DNA from: Sulfopaludibacter sp963835555
GTDB lineage: Bacteria; Acidobacteriota; Terriglobia; Bryobacterales; Bryobacteraceae
NCBI GenBank assembly: GCA_963835555.1
Contig: CAWIGC010000042.1
Location: 62,001 to 126,000, forward strand
Length of the DNA: 64,000 nt
Reading direction: 5' to 3'
Made by a program: the position numbers and the translations under genes. This document shows positions 18,593 through 28,634 of the stretch, in pieces. The notes below the pieces were generated by a model that was not told the DNA's origin, did not search any database, and saw nothing but the letters and a program-made list of their open reading frames with translations. The first letter of the stretch is position 1, and every line of letters starts with the position of its first letter.

Positions 18593-21500
18593 TTGCCGAA
18601 ACGACGCGTACAACTCGGGGCAGTTCTCGCATGCCTGGCGTTTTCGACTGCGGCCCTTCCCGCCGAAGACCGGTTTTCCTGGCGCTCCTGGGGTGTGCGC
18701 GACGGCTTCACGGAAACTTATTCCCGCAGGGTAAGCCGTATGCCCGGCGGGAGCGTGTACATCCGTCACGGCGCGGTCCCCCTGATGAGCGTGTTCGACG
18801 GCTACGGTGTGACACTCATGCCCGAACCTCGCGGCGTTGCGCAGCCCGTCTGGCCCGCCACGAAAAGGGTATACGCGGATGCCGCCGGGAACTTGTGGAC
18901 TGCTTCCGTGGACGCGTTGCGAGAGTACCGCGATGGAAAATGGACGGTGCGGTATTCCCCGCCGCCAGGGCGCCGCGTCCTGGCCGCGGTACCGGCGGGC
19001 CGGCATGTCCTGGTGCTGATGGACAACGCGCTCAGCGAGTTCGACCCGGACCGGCAGGTGTGGCGGGAGGTCCGCAAAGCGGAGCAATCCCGTGTCGCCC
19101 CTTTTCTGGAGATGTGTCCGGGGGTCCGCGGACGAAGTGTACATCACCGGCCAACACGGGTTGGCAAAGCTGCACATTTCCGGGAACGGCGCCGTTTCGG
19201 GTTGGCTCGAAATCAATGGCGACGCCCAGTCGCTTTCGAACTTCGTCTATCCACTGCCGGGCGACCGGGAGTTGTTTGCGCAGGCAGTATCGGCGCGTGA
19301 CCGGTTGCACCATATTGTCCGCTGGGCCGGAAACGAACTCCAGCCCGTGTATGCGTCGGCGGCCGGCGACCTTCGCGGTTGGCGCACGGGTGACACCGCC
19401 GTCTGGATCTCCGACGGGCCTGCGATTTTCAGGCTGCGGAACGGCCGGAAGTTCCCAGTGGAAAGGGCCGGGGTTCTCTCCGGGAATATATACGATATCT
19501 ATTCCGAGGAAGGCAAAGCCTTTTGGGTAGCCACGTCGGAGGGCATCGCGCGCTATACGCCACCGTTGTGGGAACGGCCTGCCGGCACGGAGGAATTCGA
19601 CTTCCCGGTTCACTCCATCGCCGAAGATGGCCGTGGCACGCTCTGGATGAGCGCCACCGGCTACCTCTTGGAACTTCAGGGCGAAACCTGGACGCGTCAC
19701 GCTCTGCCGGACGGCATTCGAACCCATACCGTGGAGACGAACGGCGTCGTGCCGTTGCCCGACGGCCGGATTCTCGTGAAAGTATTGGGCGTAAACTCCA
19801 CGGATGCAGTCCTGGCGATGGATCCACGGAGCGGCCGGTTCACGCCCTTGGCCCATCCCGAAGGCCGGTCGCTCACGATGCTTCAGGTTCGCCAGGGCGG
19901 CGGGGCTTGGGTAGGCAGCGAGGCGAAGGGCGTTCCGGGATTCCGGCTGGAGATTTACGATGGGATCCGTTTTCAGAAAATCCTGGAGGTGGGAACTGAA
20001 TGGCGGGGCGCAAATCTCCGGTGCGTGCTCGATGGCGGGCACGGAGAGATCTGGTTGGGCGGTTCTTCGGGTGGAGGACGGTACCGGGATGGCCGTTTTT
20101 CCGATCCGTTCCAGCCTGCAAACGGATATACCGACGCTGGCGTATTCATTCTGGGCAAATTGCCGGGTGGGCGAAATCGTGGCCGGCGGCCGGGACCGGC
20201 TTTTGAAGTATGACGGAAAATCGTGGGTCATGATGCGGGAGGGGCTGGACCGTGTCCGCCAAGTGGCGACGACGCACGACGGCACTGTGTGGGTAGCTTC
20301 TGCCAGTGGTCTCCACCGCCTCAAGGACGGGAACTGGCTCACTCAGCAACTGGAGGAAGGCTTGCCTTCGGTGATCGCTTACACCGTCTTTCAAGACAGA
20401 CTGGGCAGGTTGTGGGCCGGAACGACACGCGGTGTGGTCCTTTCCCGTCCGGACGCCGATATCGATCCTCCGCGGACCGTTCTGGATCCCGGCAGCAACC
20501 TGCAAGAAGTCTCGCCCACGGGCGAAGCGCGAATCTCGTTCCGCGGAATTGACCGGTGGAACCAGACGGATGCGGCCCGCCTGCTCTTTTCATACCGCCT
20601 GGATGACGGCGCCTGGTTGCCATTCGTAGAAGGCAGCGGCATTTCGCTTCACCGGCTCGGCGCCGGAGCACACCGCTTCTCCGTGCGCTCCATGGATCGC
20701 AACGGCAATGTCGATCCCACGGGCCAGATGCTGTCCTTCTCGGTGCCGTCCCCCTGGTACCGGCAGGTCGGGTTTCTGACTCTTGGAGGCGCGGGATTGC
20801 TGGCGATCTTCACTCTCGCCTGGGTCGTCGCGGCACAATACCGTCGCCGCGGCAGCCTGATCCTGGAACTGCATCAGGCCAAGGACTTGGCGGAGAGCGC
20901 GAGCCGGCACAAGACCGAATTCCTGGCCAACATGAGCCACGAGATCCGCACACCCATGAATGGTGTGATCGGCATGACGGGCCTGCTACTGGACACGGCA
21001 TTGAGCCCCGAGCAGCGGGAATACGCCGACACCGTTCGCTGTTCGGGAGAAGCCCTGCTCACCATCATTAACGACATCCTGGACTTCTCCAAGGTCGAAG
21101 CCGGCAAACTGGAAATCGAGGCAGTCTCTTTTGATTTGCGCGTGTCGATCGAAGAAGTCAACGAAATGCTGGCGCCCAAGATCGAATCGCGGAAACTCGA
21201 TCTGGTGCTGCAGTACCCTGCGACCGTCCCGCGCTACTTTGTGGGCGATGCGGGGCGCATTCGCCAGATAATGACCAATCTGGTAGGCAACGCCATCAAA
21301 TTCACGCCCAGCGGCGATATCGTGATCGACGTCGCGTGCGAGTCCCGGGAGGAGGCGCGGGCCCTGATGAAGATCTCGGTGATCGATACCGGCCCCGGCA
21401 TTCCCGCCGGTAAGATCGACGGGCTATTCGAAAAATTCAGCCAGTTGGATGGCTCGACCAGTAGAAAATACGGCGGCACCGGCCTGGGGCTGGCGATCTC

Positions 21501-22521
21501 GAAACAGCTCGTCCAACTGATGGGAGGGTCCATCTCGGCGAACAGCCGGCCTGGCCAGGGCTCCACGTTTTCCTTCACCTTGCCTTTGCTGGTCGATCCT
21601 GCCCCGCGTGAAGCCTCCATGGGCATGGACGACTTGCGGAATCTCCGCCTGCTCATCGTGGACGATAACGAAGTCAACCGCCAGGCGTTGCACGAACAAA
21701 TCACCAGTTGGGGCATGCGCAACGGCAGCTTCGATACCGGTGAGGAGGCCCTCCGGACCCTGCGTGCAGCCAGGCAGGCTGGAGATCCCTACCACTTCGC
21801 GATTCTCGATTACGAAATGCCCGGTATGGACGGCGCCGCGCTGGCACGCGCGATCAAAGCCGATCCGGACATCCGCGATACGCTGGTCGTGCTGCTGACC
21901 TCCGTCGGCCAATGGGCCGAGGTTAAGCAGAGGGAAAGCGGCACCGTGGACGCCTCACTGGTGAAACCCGTGAGGCAGTCTCAGCTCTTTAGCGCTCTCT
22001 CTACCGTGTGGTCCAGGAGTCACCAGCCTTCGGACGCCAGCCAAGTCACCGCCGGTCGATCTTTAGCGGAGATGGCACGGGTGGTTTCGGACCGGCTCGG
22101 TGAATTCCCGATTCGCGTGTTGGTGGTCGAAGATAACATCGTGAATCAGAAGTTGGCCGCGCGCCTGCTCGCAAAATTCGGTTTGCGTGCGGATTTAGCC
22201 GCGGACGGCGTCGAAGCCGTCGAGATGTACCGTCTGGTCCCCTACGACCTGATCTTTATGGATTGCCAGATGCCGGAGATGGATGGCTACGCCGCCACCC
22301 GGGAAATCCGCCGCCTGGAGGGCGAGGCCCGGCACGTTCCCATCGTGGCCATGACCGCTGAGGCGCTGGCGGGCTGCCGGGAGCAATGTCTTGCCGCGGG
22401 AATGGACGACTACATTGCCAAGCCGATCAAGGGCGAGATGCTTTTCGAGGCGCTGCGAAAATGGATCCCGGGCAGAGCCGGGGGTGGCGCTGCGAGCGTG
22501 CAGGCGGTCCTTCACCCCTGA
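18593..22521 (+). CDS. Hybrid sensor histidine kinase with N-terminal propeller, two frameshifts
   Basis: Read through two single-base shifts this is one protein of about 1,308 residues. It has a signal peptide, a periplasmic two-component-regulator propeller (repeated LW/VW blade motifs such as GTLWMS, EIWLGG, TVWVAS, RLWAGT), a Y_Y_Y-like Ig domain (DDGAWLPF...GAHRFSVRSMD), one membrane helix near 20780-20840, HisKA with SHEIRTPMN, an HATPase with GGTGLGLAISKQL and two receiver domains (ILDYEMPGMDG; IFMDCQMPEMDG). The shifts lie in a run of five G at 19120-19124 and a GGG at 20169-20171; dropping one G at each restores the frame. Only a TTG start fits the signal peptide. It is the BvgS/propeller-hybrid type, often linked to glycan sensing. 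Confidence 0.87.
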
Positions 22522-22528
22522 ACATGAG

Positions 22529-23797
22529 TTACGCAACGGCGCAGGGCGGCGGGTTCACCTTACGGTAACTGCGAGCCAGTTCCATGTAGACGCCCAAATC
22601 GCGGTCCAGGTCGCCTTGCGTGCCGTCGAAGTAGAAGTTGCGAATCGGAAGCCCACCCAAATCGCGGCTGATGCGCGGATAGATCGCTTCACAGACAATA
22701 CCGTTCATGCAGGTGAATGGGCTGATGTCGATGATTCCGGCGGCGCCTTTGCGCGCCAGGTAAACCACTTTTCCCACGTTGAGCACCATTTCGCCGAAGG
22801 CGCCTTCACGAGGCAGGTAGGGACGGGCGCATTCCAGGATCTCGTAAATGTCCGGCTCCTCGCGGCCCTTGAAATCTTCCGCCAGCGGCGCCGTCAGAAT
22901 GTGCTCATCGTGCTTCTGCACGCGCTTGCGGACCCAGGCTCCGAGCGCTTCCGCGGTCCAGATGCGGCCGGTGAGGCGCAGTTTGCGAAAATGCTCGGAG
23001 TTGGTGTACCAGATCCATTCCACGATGTCGCTGACCCACGCCTCGGCGCCGTACCCTTCCAGGCAACGGACCAGGTTCTCGTTAGAGAAAGTGTTCAAGC
23101 GGCAGAAGATCTCGCCCACGATGCCGATCACCGGGAGGGTGCGGTGGCGATTCAGCGAGAGCTTGCGAAAGCGGTCGCGGCTGCGGATCAACGAATCGCG
23201 CAGGGCCAGCAACTGCGCGCCGGGATCGACGGGCGTGGATTCGAGCGTGCCGCAAAGGTCGTCCAGCGACTCTTCGTAAACCGTTTCACTATCGCCGCGC
23301 CGCTCTTCGTACGGGCGGCAGATCAGCAGCAGCTTTTCGAGCAGGTCGGCGCACAGCAGCGCGCGCCATCCGGTGCGCACGAAAGGGCCGGCGAGCGCCC
23401 CCAGTCCCTGATACGCATTCTGGCTGGTGGGAGAAAGGATCTCCACAGACCGGTAGCCATTGGTATCCAGCACGTGGCGAAGGTAGGGCGCGTATTGGCC
23501 GAAGCGGCAGGGACCTTCGGCGGTAGGCATGAACAGGGCGATCCGCGCCGGGTCCGTCTCCGGCTTCTCCAGCAGCTTCATGAAATCGCCCACCGTGACT
23601 TTGGCGGGATAACACTCGTCGCCCGACGTGTATTTGGCGCCCAGTTCGCGCGTGCGATGGTCCGACGGTGGAGTGGGTTCCGCATCCAGGCCAATCGCGC
23701 GGAAGGCGGAGGCGAAAGCGCGGGCGCTCCCATAGGCCATGGGCGGGATGTAGATCCGCTTGGCGGCTAATGGATGCTCGGTTGCGGCTGGTAACAT
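22529..23797 (-). CDS. 2-hydroxyacyl-CoA dehydratase-related protein (DUF2229/HgdB-like)
   Basis: The 422-residue protein matches the C-terminal part of large activase-related proteins. It has a TSGDECYPAKV cysteine motif, PTAEGPCRFGQY, GIVGEIFCRLN and ISPFTCMNGIVCEAIYPR. These conserved Cys residues are of the kind that bind an iron-sulfur cluster in the 2-hydroxyacyl-CoA dehydratase superfamily. It overlaps the upstream activase by 31 bases and must work with it. In many bacteria both parts form one protein of about 1,400 residues; here they are split. The substrate is unknown. Confidence 0.8.
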   Translation of the reverse strand: MLPAATEHPLAAKRIYIPPMAYGSARAFASAFRAIGLDAEPTPPSDHRTRELGAKYTSGDECYPAKVTVGDFMKLLEKPETDPARIALFMPTAEGPCRFGQYAPYLRHVLDTNGYRSVEILSPTSQNAYQGLGALAGPFVRTGWRALLCADLLEKLLLICRPYEERRGDSETVYEESLDDLCGTLESTPVDPGAQLLALRDSLIRSRDRFRKLSLNRHRTLPVIGIVGEIFCRLNTFSNENLVRCLEGYGAEAWVSDIVEWIWYTNSEHFRKLRLTGRIWTAEALGAWVRKRVQKHDEHILTAPLAEDFKGREEPDIYEILECARPYLPREGAFGEMVLNVGKVVYLARKGAAGIIDISPFTCMNGIVCEAIYPRISRDLGGLPIRNFYFDGTQGDLDRDLGVYMELARSYRKVNPPPCAVA

Positions 23798-26796
23798 CGC
23801 AGAATTCCTTTGCTGTCGAGGTAAGCTTCGCAGCGGGTCATATAGCCGGCGTCGTTGCCGTGGCCGTCGAACTGCAACACCAGCAGGGGCGCGCCGGCGG
23901 CTTCGCGGGCAAAGTGCTTAATATAGGAATCCGGCCCGCACTTGAAATTGGTGATGTAGATCATGTGCAGGTTGCTCCGCGTGGCGGCGATGCGCGCGGC
24001 TTCCAGGATTTTGCGGCCGGAGACCCAGAACATGCTGGCGTGAACATCGGCGATTGGCTCGCGCCCGGTCACCAGGAAATCCAGCGGAATTACGTTCGCG
24101 CCGTACCGGTGGCGCAGTTTGCGCGGAATGTCGCAGTTCACGCCGCGGTCGTAAATGTTATAGCCGCGCCCCGCCAGAATCAGGCCGGGTTCGCCGGTCT
24201 GTTCCAGCGTTTCCAGCGCGCGGCGGCCGGCGGCCAGCAGGGCGTCCTGAAACTCCCGCTGGGTCCGGAACGCGGCGTTCACGGCAGCATCGCTGGCGCG
24301 GCGCGTGACGCCCAGGCGGCGCATGGTCTCGGCCAGGGCCTTCTTCACCTGGTCCGGACCTAGTTGAAAATGCAGGGTCGGGATCAGGAATTTGTGCTGA
24401 TGCGGCTCCAGCGTGGGGCTGGAACGGAGCACCCACGGCAGCGTCTGGCTCCAGGGGCAATAATGGGAGGCGCAGGAACCTTCGGCTGATTCGGCATCCG
24501 CGATGTTCGGAATCAGTATGTAGTCTACGCCGGCTTCCACCAACGACTGCACGTGTCCGTGGGCCACCTGCACGGGATAGCACGGCTGCGCCACCGCCAT
24601 TTCGATTCCGGCGGCCGAAATGCGCGGATCGGTCACCGGCGATAACACCGTCGCGATTCCCAACTCGGCGAAGTAGCGCTTCCAGAAGGGCAGACGGTCC
24701 AGCATAGCCATAGCGCGCGGCAGGCCCACTTTGAAGGCGCCGCCGGTGGCGGTGGGAAGCGCTTCCAGCAGCTTCTCACGATACGCGAACAGGTCGTCGA
24801 TCACCGGCTTGCGGCCGGTGGACGAAGGCTTGCGGAACTTGTCGGAACATTTATCGCCCCAATAGCTCTTCTGGCCTTCGATAATGAATTCCTTCATGTC
24901 GCACAGATTGCTGCAAGCCTTGCACACAAAATCCCGGGTGGCGAGTTGGAGCTTGTGCAGGTCATAGCCGCGGAATCTCGTTTCGGCGCCCGTCGCCTGG
25001 TGCCACTGCCGCGCGATCAAGGCCATGCCGATCGCGCCCATCACGCCGTTGTACGGGGGCACGGTGATCTTTTTGCCCAGCAGGCTGGCGAAGGCGGCGG
25101 TAACCGCGTCGTTATAGGCTGTGCCGCCCTGGAAGTAGATCACGTTGCCGATCTTGCGCCCGCGCACTACGCGATTCAGATAATTGAGCGCAATGGAGTA
25201 GGCCAGGCCGGCTACCAGGTTGGGCACGGTTTCGGCCTTGTGCAGCCAGCCGGTGACGTCGCGCTCCATGAACACCGTGCACCGCTCGCCCAACCGGGTG
25301 GGACTGGCCGCGGCAAGAGCGAGCCGGGCAAATTCACCCTTGATGCTGATGCCCAGCTTTTCCGCCTGTTCTTCCAGGAACGACCCGGTGCCCGCTGCGC
25401 AGGCCTCGTTCATAGCGAAATCGACCACCACGCCGTTTTCGATCGAGATGAATTTGGAATCCTGCCCGCCAATCTCGAAAATGGTGTCCACCGGCTCGCC
25501 GCCCAGGGTGCTGCTGATGTGGATGGCCCCGGTCTTATGGGCCGTGATTTCGTCGTTGACGGCGTCGGCCCCGACGAACTCGGCGATCAGTTCGCGGCCC
25601 GAGCCGGTCGTGCCCACGCCGCGAATCCGCAGCCGGCTGCCCCATAGTTTCTCCACCTCGGCCAGCCCCTGCTGCACGGCTTCGATGGGGCGTCCGGCGG
25701 TGCGCAGGTAAACATCGTGGATGACGGTGCCGAACTCGTCGATTACCACCACATTGGTGGAAACCGACCCGATGTCCAGACCCAGGTAGGCCGTGGTCGG
25801 TTCGGCGGACGCCGCCGGAACATAGACCGAAACGCGCTCGCGCAGTTGCACTACGTGGGCGCTGGAAAGGGGGCGGGAATCCTGCACGGTTTCTGTGGAA
25901 TCGTGCTGGTTCAGCCGGTGAATTTCCAGGATGGAGCGCTTCTGAGTTTCTTCGGACTCCAGCATTGCCGTGCCGATGGCGCCGCACCAGGCAAATTCGG
26001 GCGGCACCAGCAAGTCTCCCTCGGCCAGCGAAAAAGCCTCTCGCAGGGCGCCGGTGACGCCGGCATTCTGGGAAACCGCGCCGATCAGGGCCACAGGCGC
26101 CTGGACGGGGCGTCCTTTCACGATGGAGCTCTTGTAGTTGCGCGCCACCGCGTCGCAGAGGCCGCGCAGGATTTCGGCGGGCGAATAGCCCTTCTGCTGG
26201 GCGTGAATCATGTCGCTTTTGGCGAATACCGAGCAGCGGCCGGCGATCCGGGCAGCGCAACTCGCGGTACACACCACTTCGCCCACGTCTTCCACCGAGT
26301 ACTGCATGCGGAGCGCCTGCTGGTCCAGGAAGGAGCCCGTGCCGGCGGCGCATTCGCCGGAACGGTCGTAGTCTACGATGTTGGAGCCTTCCAGCCGGAT
26401 GTACTTGGAGCTTTCGCCGCCGATTTCGAACACCGTGCGCACCTGCGGATAGAACGCGCCGACCATGCGGGCGATCGCCTTGAATTCGTTCTCAAAGAAC
26501 AGGCCCAGTACCTTGGCAATGGTGCGGCTGCCGGAGCCGGTGACGCGCATACCTTCCACCGCCACGTCCGGCACCGTATCGTAAAACTCGCGCAGCAGGT
26601 CGTAGGTGGACTGGATGGGGCTGCCGGAGATGCGCCGGTAGCCGGAGAGAACCAGCGGCCGGATGCCCAGGGCGCGCATGCGGAATTCCGGATGGGCGGA
26701 GCACAACGACTCGAGAATAGGCCGATCCCCAGGGTTTCCCAGGGCGGCCAGCTTGAGACTGATGGCCCCGATATCCAGACCGATATTGATGCCCAT
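23767..26796 (-). CDS. Acyl-CoA dehydratase activase with tandem BcrAD/BadFG ATPase domains
   Basis: A protein of about 1,009 residues with two ASKHA ATPase domains and a C-terminal DUF2229-like region. Each ATPase domain carries the activator signature: ECAAGTGSFLDQQ plus RCSVFAKSD in the first, ACAAGTGSFLEEQ plus RCTVFMERD in the second. In HgdC-type activators the two Cys hold a [4Fe-4S] cluster at the dimer interface, and ATP hydrolysis drives electron transfer to a dehydratase. Phosphate loops GLDIGAIS and GLDIGSVSTNVV are visible. The C-terminal part has CKACSNLCDMKEF. The ATG at 26796 follows GGAAAG. No HgdA/HgdB-type dehydratase lies nearby. Confidence 0.85.
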   Translation of the reverse strand: MGINIGLDIGAISLKLAALGNPGDRPILESLCSAHPEFRMRALGIRPLVLSGYRRISGSPIQSTYDLLREFYDTVPDVAVEGMRVTGSGSRTIAKVLGLFFENEFKAIARMVGAFYPQVRTVFEIGGESSKYIRLEGSNIVDYDRSGECAAGTGSFLDQQALRMQYSVEDVGEVVCTASCAARIAGRCSVFAKSDMIHAQQKGYSPAEILRGLCDAVARNYKSSIVKGRPVQAPVALIGAVSQNAGVTGALREAFSLAEGDLLVPPEFAWCGAIGTAMLESEETQKRSILEIHRLNQHDSTETVQDSRPLSSAHVVQLRERVSVYVPAASAEPTTAYLGLDIGSVSTNVVVIDEFGTVIHDVYLRTAGRPIEAVQQGLAEVEKLWGSRLRIRGVGTTGSGRELIAEFVGADAVNDEITAHKTGAIHISSTLGGEPVDTIFEIGGQDSKFISIENGVVVDFAMNEACAAGTGSFLEEQAEKLGISIKGEFARLALAAASPTRLGERCTVFMERDVTGWLHKAETVPNLVAGLAYSIALNYLNRVVRGRKIGNVIYFQGGTAYNDAVTAAFASLLGKKITVPPYNGVMGAIGMALIARQWHQATGAETRFRGYDLHKLQLATRDFVCKACSNLCDMKEFIIEGQKSYWGDKCSDKFRKPSSTGRKPVIDDLFAYREKLLEALPTATGGAFKVGLPRAMAMLDRLPFWKRYFAELGIATVLSPVTDPRISAAGIEMAVAQPCYPVQVAHGHVQSLVEAGVDYILIPNIADAESAEGSCASHYCPWSQTLPWVLRSSPTLEPHQHKFLIPTLHFQLGPDQVKKALAETMRRLGVTRRASDAAVNAAFRTQREFQDALLAAGRRALETLEQTGEPGLILAGRGYNIYDRGVNCDIPRKLRHRYGANVIPLDFLVTGREPIADVHASMFWVSGRKILEAARIAATRSNLHMIYITNFKCGPDSYIKHFAREAAGAPLLVLQFDGHGNDAGYMTRCEAYLDSKGILRCYQPQPSIH

Positions 26797-27002
26797 TGTC
26801 TTTCCAGTTTGGCGGCCGGCCACTCAAAATACAAGCTATTAGGGTCTGAATTGCTTATTTTTGCATCGATTGGGGAAAACCGGGGGTCGGAGGCCCTACT
26901 GAGCATTTACGTACAATTGTTGGACCTTGAACTTGCCTGTAGCCGGAGTTTCCCTGAGAGTGATATAGATACAATTTTCAAACGTAAGGTGGATCCTGCT
27001 CT
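26797..27002. promoter_or_regulatory. Divergent promoter region between the activase and the rsb operon
   Basis: These 206 bases are markedly AT-richer than the flanks. Toward the rsb operon there is a TATAGATACAAT stretch at 26964-26975 that holds a plausible -10, and AAGGTGG at 26986-26992 ten bases before the rsbR ATG. No convincing -35 or operator repeat was found. Confidence 0.4.
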
Positions 27003-27851
27003 ATGACGAAGCTCCCAGCTATTGTGAAGCAGCATGAATCCGAGTTGCTGGCGGAATGGATCGCCGGGCAGAAGGAGTTAGCCGGCCCAAGGGGGCAGGC
27101 CCGGCCCGACGCGGAACTCCGCGCCGAGTGTAGCACGTTCCTGAACCTGTTCCAGCGGGCGGCGCAAGGCGGAAATGTCTCCAATATCGACACGGCGGAT
27201 TGGAAGCCGGTCCGCGACTTCCTGCATGAACTGTCCACCCAGCGCGCCCGCCAGGGGTATTCGCCAGTGCAGACGGCCATGTTCGTCTTCTCCTTGAAAC
27301 AGCCGTTGTTTCAGCGTTTTCGGCGCGAATTTCAGGGGGACGGAGACGCCCTGTCCGACGAAATCTGGACTGCCACCCTGCTGCTCGATCAGCTTGGGCT
27401 CTACACTACCGACGTCTATCAGAAGAGCCGCGAGGAAGTGATCGTGCGGCAGCAGCAGGAAATGATCGAGTTGTCCACCCCGGTCATCCAACTCTGGCAA
27501 GGGATTCTGGCGCTTCCCCTGATTGGCACGCTGGATAGCAACCGGACGCAGATCATCATGGAAACGCTGCTGCAAAGGATTGTGGACACCGGCTCGGCGA
27601 TCGCCATTATCGATATCACCGGCGTTCCCACCGTGGACACCATGGTGGCGCAGCACCTGATGAAGACCGTAGCGGCCGCCCGGCTGATGGGCGCGGACTG
27701 CCTGATCAGCGGAATCCGCCCGCAGATCGCCCAGACCATGGTGCACCTGGGGGTGGCCCTGGGAGACGTGACCACCAAATCCAGCCTGGCCGATGCTTTT
27801 GCCAATGCCTTGCAAAAGAAGCGCCTCACCGTGACTGAGGTAAAGGCCTGA
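27003..27851 (+). CDS. rsbR: RsbR-type stressosome sensor protein (STAS)
   Basis: The 282-residue protein has an N-terminal RsbR-type globin-like sensory region (about 1-150) and a C-terminal STAS domain with DITGVPTVDTMVAQHL and GIRPQIAQTMVHLG. These closely follow the RsbR STAS pattern and contain threonines (213 and 245) in the regions where RsbT phosphorylates RsbR in Bacillus. It should form the stressosome core with RsbS. The N-terminal domain probably sets the signal specificity; no haem-type histidine could be assigned. First gene of a tight six-gene unit. Confidence 0.92.
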   Translation: MTKLPAIVKQHESELLAEWIAGQKELAGPRGQARPDAELRAECSTFLNLFQRAAQGGNVSNIDTADWKPVRDFLHELSTQRARQGYSPVQTAMFVFSLKQPLFQRFRREFQGDGDALSDEIWTATLLLDQLGLYTTDVYQKSREEVIVRQQQEMIELSTPVIQLWQGILALPLIGTLDSNRTQIIMETLLQRIVDTGSAIAIIDITGVPTVDTMVAQHLMKTVAAARLMGADCLISGIRPQIAQTMVHLGVALGDVTTKSSLADAFANALQKKRLTVTEVKA

Positions 27852-27863
27852 GGAGCTCTCCCA

Positions 27864-28226
27864 ATGGATACGATTCCCATTCTCAAGCTGGGCGATTTCC
27901 TGCTCGTAACCATTCAAGTGGACATGCACGACCGTCTGGCCATGCGCCTGCAAGACGACCTGACCCAACGAATTGTCCAGGTCAAAGCGCGCGGCGTCCT
28001 CATCGATATTTCCGCGCTGGAGATGGTAGATTCCTTCATCGGCCGGATGCTGGCCAATATCGCCCTGATGGCCCGCGTGCTGGACGCCGAAACGGTGGTG
28101 GTGGGTATGCGGCCGGCGGTGGCGATTACCCTGGTGGAGTTGGGACTGTCCTTGAAAGGCGTACGCACGGCCCTGAACGTCGATCAAGGCATGGAATTGC
28201 TGCGGGAGCTGGGCATTAAAGGATAA
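27864..28226 (+). CDS. rsbS: RsbS-type stressosome scaffold (single STAS domain)
   Basis: A 120-residue stand-alone STAS protein. DISALEMVDSFIGRML matches the RsbS phosphorylation region, and Ser57 corresponds to the RsbT-phosphorylated serine of Bacillus RsbS. In the resting state RsbS and RsbR sequester RsbT; phosphorylation releases it. The gene starts 12 bases after rsbR and ends three bases before rsbT. Confidence 0.93.
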   Translation: MDTIPILKLGDFLLVTIQVDMHDRLAMRLQDDLTQRIVQVKARGVLIDISALEMVDSFIGRMLANIALMARVLDAETVVVGMRPAVAITLVELGLSLKGVRTALNVDQGMELLRELGIKG

Positions 28227-28229
28227 CGG

Positions 28230-28634
28230 ATGCCGCTTGGCAAAGAGCAGGAGTTGAGGCTCGCCGCGTCGGAGGATGTGGTCCTGGTTCGCCAGGCCGT
28301 CCGGCAGTGGGCGGCCGACCTGGGCTTCAGCCTGGTGAACCAGACCAAGCTGGTGACGGCGGCGAGCGAGTTGGCCAGAAACGCGGTCCTTTACGGCGGA
28401 GGAGGTTTCGCACGCATTGAGACCGTGTCTCGAAACGGCCGTTCCGGCATCCGCGTGACGTTCGAAGATAATGGCCCTGGTATTGCAGACATTGAGCAGG
28501 CAATGAAGGATGGGTTCACCACGGGCTCGGGTTTGGGCTTGGGTTTAGGAGGAGCCAAGCGGCTTTCCGATGAATTCGAGATCCAGTCCCGGGTGGGTGA
28601 GGGCACACGAATTTGCGTGGTTCGATGGCGGTGA
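28230..28634 (+). CDS. rsbT: RsbT-type anti-sigma regulatory serine/threonine kinase
   Basis: A 134-residue GHKL ATPase of RsbT type. The N-box AASELARNAVLYGGGG, the G1 box EDNGPGIADIEQ and the glycine-rich GSGLGLGLGGAKRL are all intact. It should phosphorylate RsbR and RsbS and, once free, activate a downstream partner. Which one is open here: no RsbU-type phosphatase with an RsbT-binding N-terminus is present. Its stop overlaps the next start (TGATG). Confidence 0.93.
   Translation: MPLGKEQELRLAASEDVVLVRQAVRQWAADLGFSLVNQTKLVTAASELARNAVLYGGGGFARIETVSRNGRSGIRVTFEDNGPGIADIEQAMKDGFTTGSGLGLGLGGAKRLSDEFEIQSRVGEGTRICVVRWR

Noticed and set aside
22391..23770. A plus-strand frame of 459 codons opposite the DUF2229-like gene
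   Set aside because: The minus-strand frame has conserved Cys motifs; the plus-strand frame has none.
25717..27006. A plus-strand frame of 429 codons across the activase start and the promoter region
   Set aside because: It is antisense to the ATPase signature motifs and ends at the rsbR start; no ribosome-binding site or domain.
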